Shown here piece after piece: positions 21,769 through 30,616 of a stretch of DNA of 64,000 bases. The position numbers and the translations under genes are program-made. The stretch is from Kappaphycus alvarezii. Its lineage: Eukaryota > Rhodophyta > Florideophyceae > Gigartinales > Solieriaceae. The notes under the pieces were generated by a model. It did not search any database. It had not been told where the DNA came from and saw nothing but the letters and a program-made list of their open reading frames with translations. The DNA is taken from contig NADL03000514.1 of NCBI GenBank assembly GCA_002205965.3, positions 1 to 64,000 on the forward strand, written 5' to 3'. Positions within the stretch are counted from its first letter, which is position 1, and each line of letters starts with the position of its first letter.

Positions 21769-21788
21769 CAATCTAATTGCAGCGATTG
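21769..21788 (-). repeat. Terminal inverted repeat, right
   Basis: The inverted partner of 16859-16878 with one mismatch. Sequence inside both ends is AT-rich and only loosely alike. Confidence 0.8.
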
Positions 21789-22249
21789 ATGTACAGGCGG
21801 ATAGACATTAGACAAGCATAGAAGGCACTAAGGTCTTACGGTACTTTTGCATCGCCCCACAGGACCAGGCTGCACCCCATTCCATTTTCTACTCTATGAT
21901 AGATACATTTGGGTAAATTATGCGATATTACAGGCTTGCTAAAATCTGTCGCGAATAGAGCTATAGAGCACTTCTCGAGGGCGATATAGATTCTTCTACA
22001 AAGGCATGTCGCGCCAGGGGTGTCTTCCAACGCGACATGTCCGTTATCTGGTCCCCACATATCTTTTCAGATAGGCTAAAGGCATCAGCCATGCTCTCCG
22101 TTGCACAGCGCCCACTTTAACCCCCCCCCTCCGGTTTACAGCTCTCCGAAGTCTCTCATTAAACAGAACCCCTATTTTCTCCAACCATGTGCACTTTATA
22201 GAATCATTAACGCAATCTGGCTGGGAACTATAGGTTACACAGGCCTCCT

Positions 22250-23410
22250 TTCAGATTTTCACACTGCTTCGGCTTTTGCAAGTAGAGCTACATCCTCCGG
22301 GGGTGCCGCCATCGCGCATAGTGGTAGGAGAGGATTACCTCGACGAAATGTCGGATCAAGAAATGAGAACGTTGGCAGAAAGTTTCCTCGCCACCGCAGT
22401 CTTTTGGGAGTTAAAATTCCCTCTCAGACCTACTGATGTAAGACCCTAACACCCGGATACGCCTCAACTCGGCCAAGAACGTCGTCGCGGCCGCCTTCCT
22501 TGCTTATAGCTCCAAAGTAAAAAAAGCCATGTGAGCGATTCCTGTCTTCTGTAGTGACCGACTTGGCAACTTACCGAGACGCCAAAGCAGCTTTCACCCT
22601 ATGGATTTCATCATGCAACCTTGTCGGCAGACTTTCTGCCAGTACTTTTTCCTCTAATCTCCCATTGCAAAAGCGACTGACTGACGCAAGCAATGCCGCA
22701 GTGTATGAAGAGCTTTACTGAAGCGATTGCCGCACACATACCTTCCGAGCCTCAATGAATCTCCCGTGAAATAATAAATGGGTTCACTGCCTCCCACCGC
22801 AGTTTTAAGACTATTGTTAGCACCTGATATTTCTCGGTATGATTAAAAAACATTTTTAGGCCACCTTTTTTGAACCGGGAACCCTCTAGCTTAGGTTTCG
22901 GTGCCCGGAAACCCTGGATGTCCATAACGCCCACCTCAACCTCTGCAGATATAGATCCAATTGGATCAACCGCCACGATGAAATGGTCACTCTGCTATGT
23001 GAAGATCCCAGCCTCGGTGAAGGGCATCTCTTCATCGAACACCGGTCGCACGGTGAACACAAGACGAGACCACTTATCAGCGCAACGAGCGCTGCCGCCA
23101 CAAATTACTCTGATTTTATCTTCTTGAACCCGCCGGGGCTTTCGCACCTCAGAAGGAGAACCTTCAACCCTCTCCCGAGATTGAACGCAGCCTGTTCTGA
23201 TAAACCACAAAAACAGCAGGGTTTTGTGGCCGAATTATCTTACAGGAAGAGCCTTGTCCCCGTTCCTATCTCTACACTCGGAGGGTGAAAATTCGATGCG
23301 GTCTCCCAGCTCAAGGAGGTGGCATGATCTGCCGCCGGCAAACCTTGAACCGATACTCCAGGGTGTTTTCATTAAACGACACGCTGCGTTGATGGTCAAC
23401 TCCAGCCCCG
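22250..23410 (+). pseudogene. Decayed coding sequence of unknown type
   Basis: Plus-strand coding-like blocks in changing frames: IVVGEDYLDEMSDQEMRTLA then SFLATAVFWELKFPLRPTD (about 22315-22440); SAKNVVAAAFLAYSSKVKKAM (about 22470-22530); ATYRDAKAAFTLWISSCN then LPLQKRLTDASNAAVYEELY (about 22570-22720); LDVHNAHLNLCRYRSNWINR (about 22915-22975), and an open frame to 23286 (MVTLLCEDPSLGEGHLFIEH). No motif I know appears. It could be part of a retroelement gag or an orphan gene. Confidence 0.35.
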
Positions 23411-23603
23411 CCTGATTTTTGACTGGGCTACCAGCTACTCTTTATTATTTTTAGATGCTCTGTTATTTTTATCGTAGATCCTGCCATACGATTTCAGTTC
23501 AAGTCCATAAGCTCCCAACCTTGGTACCACTCGCAATAAAACAACCTCATTCAACCTTTTTACACTGAACAGTATATTCCTGTGATTCAAGGGATAACAA
23601 TAT

Positions 23604-23828
23604 TGCTAGGGTTCAATTAGTACAGGACATGTGCACGAGTATTGTCAGCAGAGTGCATTAATACGTACAGTAGTATTCTGTCAGCAACGTACCTATTTTG
23701 CATTAAGACCCCCTCAAAGGTCTATATAAAGTGCCCCTGACCTGTTTTCCGGGACCAGAGAGGCATCAGTGATTGTGCTACTATCAGTCCTGGTCCGCGC
23801 TTTGCAACTTCAGACTGAATTTGTAACA
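23604..23828 (+). repeat. Left LTR
   Basis: From TGCTAGGGTTC to TTTGTAACA. It contains a TATA-like GGTCTATATAAAGTGCCCC, the likely promoter core, at about 23720-23738. It is paired with 26498-26721. Confidence 0.8.
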
Positions 23829-24659
23829 TAAAATCGATTTTACCAGCACGACTACCTAAACTAGTCAAGACGGGGTGCAATCAAGGTACAAGTGTATTGG
23901 AATCTGTGGACGGAACTCCGTCGTTGAGGCAAGGTAACGCTGGTTCAGAAGATGTTGTGTTTAATGAGTCTGTCGGGCACTTTGCAGACTCCTGTGATTT
24001 CGGCTGCTCGTAGGAACGTTAAACAAGATTATTTAATCACCGTATATTGGGAGGAGATTCTCTCAGCAATTTGAGTAGTCAAGGGCGACATTTCGCCAAA
24101 CAAAGAGAGGAGAAATCCTCAAGAACTTTATTGCGAAGGCATACAGTTGCCAAATTTTAGGCCAAGTTTCGCCTGGAAACATGGTTCGTCCAGGAACAAG
24201 GGCAAGTCCAAGCGAGAGCATACCAAAAGACGCCCAAAAAAGTGATGTGCTTCAGACATTTCAGCCAAATGCTCGAAAAGAAGTTTCTCAGTCTCCCGAC
24301 GTTGAAATTGAAATGTAAGATACACCAAAGGCCTGTTATTACTCCGTCGCAATGATGAAAGAAATCCGTGGGGCAGTAAATGGTATTTAGATGGCAATGA
24401 GGGAGGTCTTTCAGCTTACTGAGAAGTTTCGAAGGATGACAGAGCCCCCTATAGAGTATTCTGCGTAATTCAGTGCAAAAAAGGCACGCCCCGTGAATTC
24501 TGTGCAAAAAAAAAGATGGGAATAGAGGCTCTGAGGAGGAGGTGCCCGCCATATACCCAGTACACGTGGCCCGCAAAATATACAGAAGTTCTTTGCACAT
24601 TTCTCGTTGCCGAAAGGCCGGAGAGGGATCATTCTTTGATGCGAAGCGCACGTGATATC

Positions 24660-25228
24660 GTCTTCTTAAATACTTTCCAATTCAAGAGAAGGATGAAATA
24701 CGTCTGCTCTCCTGTGCCTTTGAAAGGGATGCAGCCAGAGTCTTTGAAACCGTGGCAGGCTTTTACTGGGATGCTACTGCGGATGAGCTCTGGGATCACC
24801 TGGAGGCTCGGCTATGCAATAAGTCTCAGCTTAGCGAATTACAGGACAAGTTCTTCAGCATGAAATGGAATGAACGAATGGAGTCAGTTTCTGCATTTGG
24901 AGAACGCCTCAGGTCCGCATCTATGACTATGCAGGTCCCAATCTCTGACGAAATAATGGTCAATCGCTTCAAAGCGGGTCTATTGGCACGTCTTCAGGAT
25001 CAAACTATGCTAATTTCTTGACATTTCGACACTTTGGTCGGCATAGTTTCCCAACTTTCATCGGTCCAATCGAATACAAGTAGGGAAAGAATAAGGCAGG
25101 TCCAGGAGACTGGGACCAGAAGCGGGGAAGCCGTACCCGCCGTGGCTGGATACAGCTACCCGCAGAAAATTTGCTTCTACTGCAAACAAAAGGGGCATAT
25201 GATCTGGGACTACCTCACGGAGATGTGA
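24660..25228 (+). pseudogene. Gag relic with a broken zinc knuckle
   Basis: Retrotransposon gag, which would package element RNA. One frame reads EKDEIRLLSCAFERDAARVF, then WDATADELWDHLEARLCNKS, FFSMKWNERMESVSAFGERL and MVNRFKAGLLARLQDQTML up to a TGA at 25019-25021. It then continues in the same frame through a basic linker (RERIRQVQETGTRSGE) to a CCHC-type knuckle CFYCKQKGHMIWDY near 25170. The first three ligands (C, C, H) are present, but the fourth position is Tyr instead of Cys. It ends at 25228. The single in-frame stop and lost ligand suggest an inactive copy. Confidence 0.75.
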
Positions 25229-25472
25229 GGTAGTCTCGGTGAAGAACTGAAGAAGAAGTTGTGCCGATGTGCCAATGTCGAACATATAGTGCCTACGCAG
25301 ACTATTCGCTCCTCTTTTATTCTATTGAGGACTACCTGTGGTTACTGCTAAGTGTGGATGACAGGAGGTTGATGATAAGGTATCAGACTCTCTCGACGCG
25401 ACGCATTTTGCGTAGATACTTTACTATTATGGTATTCTGCGAAATGTGGGCAATTCCAACAGAGGCTAGGCC

Positions 25473-25679
25473 ATGGACGAAGTGGAATCTTGTCTTGAGT
25501 ATGATGACGCAGATTTGCTTTGGCGTTACGTGTCCCGGTTTTCGACAAGTGATTCCACGTTGGCCGCAACTTATTTGTTCATTTTGCGCAACGCTGATGT
25601 TCGCAACGAAAGGGTGCGCAAACTTTTGCTTGAGATAACAGAGTTTAGATTGCTCCTGGGAACAGCTCGACGAAAGTAA
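25473..25679 (+). CDS. Short open frame inside the LTR element
   Basis: 69 codons from ATG 25473 (MDEVESCLEYDDADLLWRYV ... NERVRKLLLEITEFRLLL) with helical, charged composition. It lies between the gag relic and the coiled-coil frame. I do not recognise it. It may be part of a decayed longer frame. Confidence 0.3.
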   Translation: MDEVESCLEYDDADLLWRYVSRFSTSDSTLAATYLFILRNADVRNERVRKLLLEITEFRLLLGTARRK

Positions 25680-25979
25680 GTGATCGCGGGGTCGAAGAGG
25701 AGTTTCTTAAGATCTATGGCCGTTGGGTGGATGCGGAACCGCAATTAGGCGCAGAGAAAGACCACTTAGGTCCAAGGGGAGGCCACGGACGTAAGGCTCA
25801 GAATTGAGCAGGAGGGATTAGGAGGTTGGTTGGCGCATTTTGAGGAAATAGTTCGGACAGTCGATGGTCAGTGCCCAATTGGGCAAGATGGGCGAAGGAC
25901 CTAATTGGGGTGCAGCTGTTTTATAAGAGGAAGGGGCAGTCCGGTAGTGAAAGAGTAGGCAGGCCGAGCGCAGGAAAAA

Positions 25980-26440
25980 ATGATGGATCAATTGGAGAGC
26001 GCTTGTGTAACAGCGAGACAGGCTGAAGAGGGAAGGGTGGCGGTGTTGCAACTAGAGAAGAAGGTGGAGGAGGAGGTTGAGACAATGTGCAATAGGGAGG
26101 TGGAGAAGGTTGGAACGCGAGAAAGGGAACTACGAGAGGCGGTGATAATAGCGTTGTATGGAGTCCACAGGACCGTGAGAGAGACGCAAGGGTTGGAAGG
26201 GGAGTTGGTGGATCGGTGAGAGCGGACTTGGGTAGAGCTTCGTTCGCGGGATGAGAAAGAATTTATATTCGTCAGAGAGGTGCGCCGCCGGCAACGAGGA
26301 TGGTTGGCGAGCAAGGTTGGGGTCGACGAGTTGCAGTTCCGAAGGGAGGCGGTGCACATGGGTGCGAAGGGGAAAGGCAATTCGAACGGTACTGAGGATG
26401 CGGAGGCGGGGCTACATTTTGATGTGTTTTGTTTTTTTGT
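25980..26440 (+). pseudogene. Coiled-coil-like frame before the right LTR
   Basis: From ATG 25981 the reading is strongly heptad-like (VAVLQLEKKVEEEVETMC; EVEKVGTRERELREAVI) to a TGA at 26217-26219. Another frame then continues with similar composition (VELRSRDEKEFIFVREVRRR; DELQFRREAVHMGAKGKG) to about 26440. It suits a structural gag-like or accessory protein. No family is recognised. Confidence 0.4.
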
Positions 26441-26497
26441 TGTTGTATTTGTTTGATTTTTTAATTTATTGTACGATAGGAGTGCACAAGGTACGAA

Positions 26498-26721
26498 TGT
26501 TAGGTTTCGATTGGTACGTGGCATGTACACGTGTATTGTCAGCAAAGTGCATTAAAACGTACAGTAGTATACTGTCAGCAACGAACCTAGTTTGCATTTA
26601 GACTCCCTCAAAGGTCTATATAAAGTGCCCCTGACCTGGTCTTCAGGACCACAGCGGCATCAGTGATTGTGCACTATCAGTCCTGGTCCGTGCTTTGCAA
26701 CTTCGGAGTGAAGTTGTAACA
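26498..26721 (+). repeat. Right LTR
   Basis: From TGTTAGGTTTC to GTTGTAACA, with perfect 5-bp inverted ends TGTTA/TAACA. It has the same TATA-like block GGTCTATATAAAGTGCCCC as the left LTR. Confidence 0.8.
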
Positions 26722-26733
26722 GTACGGTACTGT

Positions 26734-27132
26734 GGTGCAGAAGTTTCGGTCGCTGACATTCGGCGAAGGATGAGCCGTCATGCATACTTGGAGATGCCTG
26801 CAGAAGCCATCCACACCGCGCATCAGTTTGTGATCAACTGAGCGTACAGCGAGATTTGGACAGTGATGTTGAATCGCCACCTGGAAGTTCCCGATCTTGA
26901 TGACACTGCACCGCTGCGGTGCGCGGAGTGTCGCAGGCACATGGATCATTCAGGCTTCTATGCGGCAGAACTGTGCACCAAAGGTCATGTATGGACCAAC
27001 CTGCACCCACTTGCGCTGAAAGCAATTCGGAGAGAGTTTTTCACGGCAGCACGAATCGACATTCAACACGAAGTGAACTACCTACCTCCTGGATTAAACT
27101 TGCGACCCACGAAAATTCTCGTGCCCCTGTAG
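26734..27132 (+). pseudogene. Unknown small protein with one CxxC motif, one in-frame stop
   Basis: One frame runs from the right LTR border to the TAG at 27130-27132, broken only by a TGA at 26839-26841. Readable parts are VADIRRRMSRHAYLEMPAEA, TVMLNRHLEVPDLDDTAPLR and CAECRRHMDHSGFYAAELC, then KAIRREFFTAARIDIQHEVN. Two CxxC-like ligands plus nearby His could bind zinc, but I know no match. It may be part of a host gene interrupted by the LTR element. Confidence 0.35.
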
Positions 27133-28253
27133 TCTGATGCAACGAGAACCCCGCCCCATCTCCCAGTATCGTACAACGCCACGGTACAGTCGCCATTCAA
27201 GAGAGCTATATGTCAAAGGGTGCCGGACGCTCGAGCCGTTGCCAATGCAGCCGAAAAGTCGATGAAGAGGGGCCTGGCCACGACAGTGGCAGTCATTCCT
27301 GGGGCACTGTCGGGGGGCCGATGCTAGGGCGGAATTTTGTGCCGCTAGCTTTCCACTCGTCTGGATCACCTTCTGAGACAGCTTCCAAGGTCATTGGGAA
27401 ATACGCAGCAGCTGTCGCGTCTCTCAACGGACGCTCGACAGGAGTGAAGATTCGCCCGCAACAGAAGCTTAGCCACGCAATCTGGTCAAAGCGTGCGGCA
27501 TCTGTAACATGTCGTGCCCCAAGAGGCACGTTGTTAAATCATTCCATGCAACCTTTTCTTCAGGACACTGCGGTGTTGCGCATTCGTATGTCCGTGATCA
27601 AGCACGTTGTTTACTCAACTGGACTTACAATTAGGTTTGGTTCAGTCTAAAAGTAGCCGTGAGCCAAGACAACTCTCAATTTAATTAGGTTACCATAAAT
27701 TGTCCGCACGGGAGTGATACTGTGCGTACATTACTGTACAGTGCAGTACATCTTGTGCAATGCCATAGAAACTGAAGAATGAAAAGTTTACATCAAATGA
27801 TTTCTACGGTGTCCACTGCAGGATTCGCCTATAGGGCTAGGAACTAACCGGATGGTCCACGTCGGTCACGTGCAGCAACGTGCGCGAGCAGATAGCCCTA
27901 GCGATAGACAATCAGATGATGCAAGTCAGGCGCTGATACACACGCCGGCGTTTCACGCCTGCAGTCGTATTACACTTCCGCGCTATTCGCGGGGTTAACT
28001 CCCAAGCAATAAAGTAGTGTGTGGGGCAGACGCACCGACAGAATTAAACCCAATCGGTTGCAACGCAAAGTTCGGTGCACGGGTCGGGGTGTCGGACTAC
28101 AGTGGTTGATGTAAACTTGTCATCAAAAGTACGCGGTTCCCCCTGCAAAGAAATGTACGATGGCTTTAATCCTACTGCTCCATACTCCGCAGAAAATTTC
28201 AAACGTCCCAACAATTTAGAACAGCCTCCTGAGTAGTACAAATCAAAGCTTCA
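27133..28253. other. No confident gene
   Basis: A plus-strand open frame at 27210-27650 (with SETASKVIGKYAAAVASLNG) has open frames opposite it on the minus strand, so neither can be preferred. A TACTGTACAGTGCAGTAC cluster lies near 27733. The last few hundred bases should contain the 3' UTR of the kinase gene. Confidence 0.5.
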
Positions 28254-30616
28254 CTAAAGGTGAATCTTTTCATCCTCGCTCACATTCCTTCTGTGAGCCG
28301 CGTGATGCGCGAGCCTTTTGGCGGCCTTTTGTTCCTTGGCATCTACAATTTTCATGATTGCTACCGCCGGAGGGAATCCCTTCTCCAGTAGTCCGTACCA
28401 TGCAGGATCGATGTGCTCATGCGCAAATGCCTTGAATCTCGTCTTGATGTCGGTTGAGCTATGCACAATCTGCTTCCGCACCAATTCAGCCGCCTTCTTT
28501 TCTGTGTCGTGTACGTTGAGACTGAGCTTTCCAGTTAGGTATGACCTGATTTGACCTTCCTCGTATCCGGCCTTTGCAAACATAATGACTGATGTCCGAA
28601 CAATTGCGGGTGCTACTCGCCGTAACGCAATGAAAGCGTCCACAAACATCGTCACAAATTTGTCCCATACCTTGAGACTTCGGAACACTGCTTCCATCTG
28701 CGGTGCAATGGCAATTCGGGGCCCATCTATCGGAGGAGACGTACCCATCAGAAATCCAAAGTCAATATGCAACAAGTATCTGTCGTCTTTGATCAGCACG
28801 TTGTCAAAGTGACGGTCCCTTCCACTGCGCAAGTACATGTCCCACGAAAAGTACAATTGTATCAAAGGCATTCGTAACACGAAACCAGGTTAGTAGGTGC
28901 CAAGTGAGGCCAAAAAAACAGGGTGAGAAAATCCCAAACACAGCAAAAATCGCGTTGCTACGGTGACAATAACTTACCCACATACGTATGTCCCAACATA
29001 AGCCCCGACAGTGGATCGCACCATTTCATTGACGCGAGCGGGGTCTTTCCGTACTTGTTCCTCCACATGTGCCAGTCGTATTCCTTCAAACTTGTCAACC
29101 CCGTCACGGCCTCCATGAAACCTTGATTCGGAGATGTGGGAAATACTTCGTAGCTCCAACTAAATGGCACATCTTTCCCCTCACCTTCAAATAATGGTGA
29201 TTGTGCCCACACATGGTTGAAACACTGGAACATAATTTCGACACCCAAATCCTGCATCAAGTTATCTCCTTCTTTCACCAACAACCCTGGCTTGTAAACG
29301 ATGTAGCTGTCCTCCTCGTCTAAATCATGCCCCTCCATCGGGACACGCAACTCTATGATCATTGGTCGTGCAATACTCGAAAACACCTTGCGCACGACGA
29401 CCGAACCAACGACTGCTTCATCTTGATTAACCGTGTTAATTTCATCCAAGGAGAGCTGCGTCGTGGCCAGAGACTCATCACTCGTCAATTCTATCGAGCT
29501 GCCTGCGTCCGATCCATTCGAAATCCCATTGAACCCCGTTGGCGGGTTGACCAACTCTGCTCGACTCCCTGCATGGAGACAATGCATAGGATGTGCAATA
29601 GCGCGGTAGCCATATCGGTATCCCTTTTCCAAGCCCTTGACATACACACTGTCTGTCCAAAAGCTGTAACTCTGTAAATCGACCAGGTCCATCGGCAACT
29701 GAACCTCAATCTGCGATACTTTGGACCCACAGTGCTTCCGAAGCATTTCCCAGCTTCCCAGTTCTTTTCCATCGGTTGTGACAACCTTGCAGTGCCCCTC
29801 ATCGTCCCTTTGGGTTGCAATTCGACTCTGATACACCCTTCTGCGCTCGTCAGTGAAACGTTTCCCCCTGGCAGTAAGGGAATGAATAATACCAAGGTCT
29901 AGCATACGCTGGCCCATTGCGACAGCCTCGTCCCTCTTTTCAAAGTTTGCACGTTCCATGATACCGTCAACCAACTCATACGAGTAGAAGGCGTTTTTGA
30001 TGACGCGCATGTGCCATTTGATATTGCGAGTCCGAATGCCATGTTCACGATGTAGCAGCTTACTGATGGCAAATTCGACGACCAAATCTTGATTGGTCTC
30101 CCAACCATCGACGTCCTTACTATGCGCCTTGTGATGAAAGGTGCGAAGACTCTTGGCCATCTCAAAGCTTCGGTCCGACTGACCAACGCAATGCAAATTT
30201 TTAGCCTTCTCCGCCAAGATCAATCTGGCGGCGGTGTAGCAATCCCTGCGATGAATGAGGCGGACGTCCCAATGCTTTGCAAACTCTGCATTTCGAATGA
30301 GTAAGAGAAAGCGAAGCTTGAGACCGCGACACGAGGCAATTCGTAGTCGGAGAATGGAAACCAATCCGACGAAACGGTCACGCCTTTTTGGGGAGCTGCC
30401 AATTTTATGGATGGCAGCGAGGATGAGAGGAAGGAGACGAAAGAGGGCGTCGTTGTCGACACCGACAAGGGCGCCCGGGGAGAGGGATTCCTCGAGGTCG
30501 GGGGCGAGAAGGAGGGAGAGTAGTTCGGCGGAGTGGATTTGCTGAATGGCTTGGAGGGCGGTAGAATTGAGGGAGGTGGTGACGGAAGAGGTGGATGTGG
30601 CGGTGGATAGCGACAT
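28254..30616 (-). CDS. PI3/PI4-kinase-like protein with a DEP-like domain (2 exons)
   Basis: Predicted lipid kinase phosphorylating a phosphatidylinositol headgroup, or a related protein kinase, with exons 30616-28986 and 28824-28254 giving 733 residues. The start is the first ATG of the frame (MSLSTATSTSS). Residues ~180-265 look like a DEP domain (SYELVDGIMERANF, DEAVAMGQRMLDLGIIHSL), which usually targets membranes or receptors. The kinase starts near residue 405: IIELRVPMEG, YKPGLLVKEGDNLMQD (phosphate-binding Lys and QD as in this superfamily), then after the splice GRDRHFDN (Asp547, Arg548, His549, Asn552) and HIDFGF (Asp565). All catalytic residues are present. The C-terminus is long and basic. 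No C2, helical PIK or FATC domain is visible, so I cannot say which class it is. No stops occur in either exon. Confidence 0.85.
28825..28985 (-). other. Intron of the kinase gene (161 bp)
   Basis: On the minus strand the donor is GTATGT at 28985, the branch site CTACTAAC at about 28897-28890, and the acceptor GCGCAG ending at 28825, the first AG after the branch site. Only this donor joins the frames (phase 2) and restores the DRHxxN catalytic loop. The nearby GTAAGT would shift the frame. Confidence 0.8.

Larger units (their letters stand above)
16859..21788 (+). mobile_element. Pogo/Tigger-type DNA transposon with nested insertion
   Basis: Ends are inverted repeats: CAATCACTGCAATTAGATTG at 16859-16878, and at 21769-21788 the reverse complement of CAATCGCTGCAATTAGATTG (19 of 20 match). 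TA dinucleotides lie just outside both ends, as expected for Tc1/mariner-pogo insertions, though the right one is offset by two or three bases. Inside is a DDE_1-type transposase whose two halves (17.0-17.95 kb and 20.75-21.55 kb) are separated by about 2.8 kb of foreign DNA. Without that insert the element would be about 2.1 kb, the same size class as the pogo-type element at 42.0-44.2 kb. The transposase has stops and frameshifts, so the element is dead. Confidence 0.8.
23604..26721 (+). mobile_element. LTR retrotransposon with gag but no visible pol
   Basis: Two direct repeats of 225 and 224 bp flank about 2.67 kb. Each starts TGYTAGG and ends TGTAACA. By hand count they differ at about 27 positions including one single-base indel, roughly 12%. 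Inside are a gag relic with a zinc-knuckle remnant and two further frames, but no RT, RNase H or integrase motif. No target duplication is seen (AATAT left, GTACG right) and no clear primer-binding site or polypurine tract. It is either an old non-autonomous (LARD/TRIM-like) element or two independent LTRs that happen to flank gag. Confidence 0.65.

Noticed and set aside
24128-24651. Minus-strand frames of 89-164 codons
   Set aside because: They lie opposite the start of the gag relic and show no known motif.
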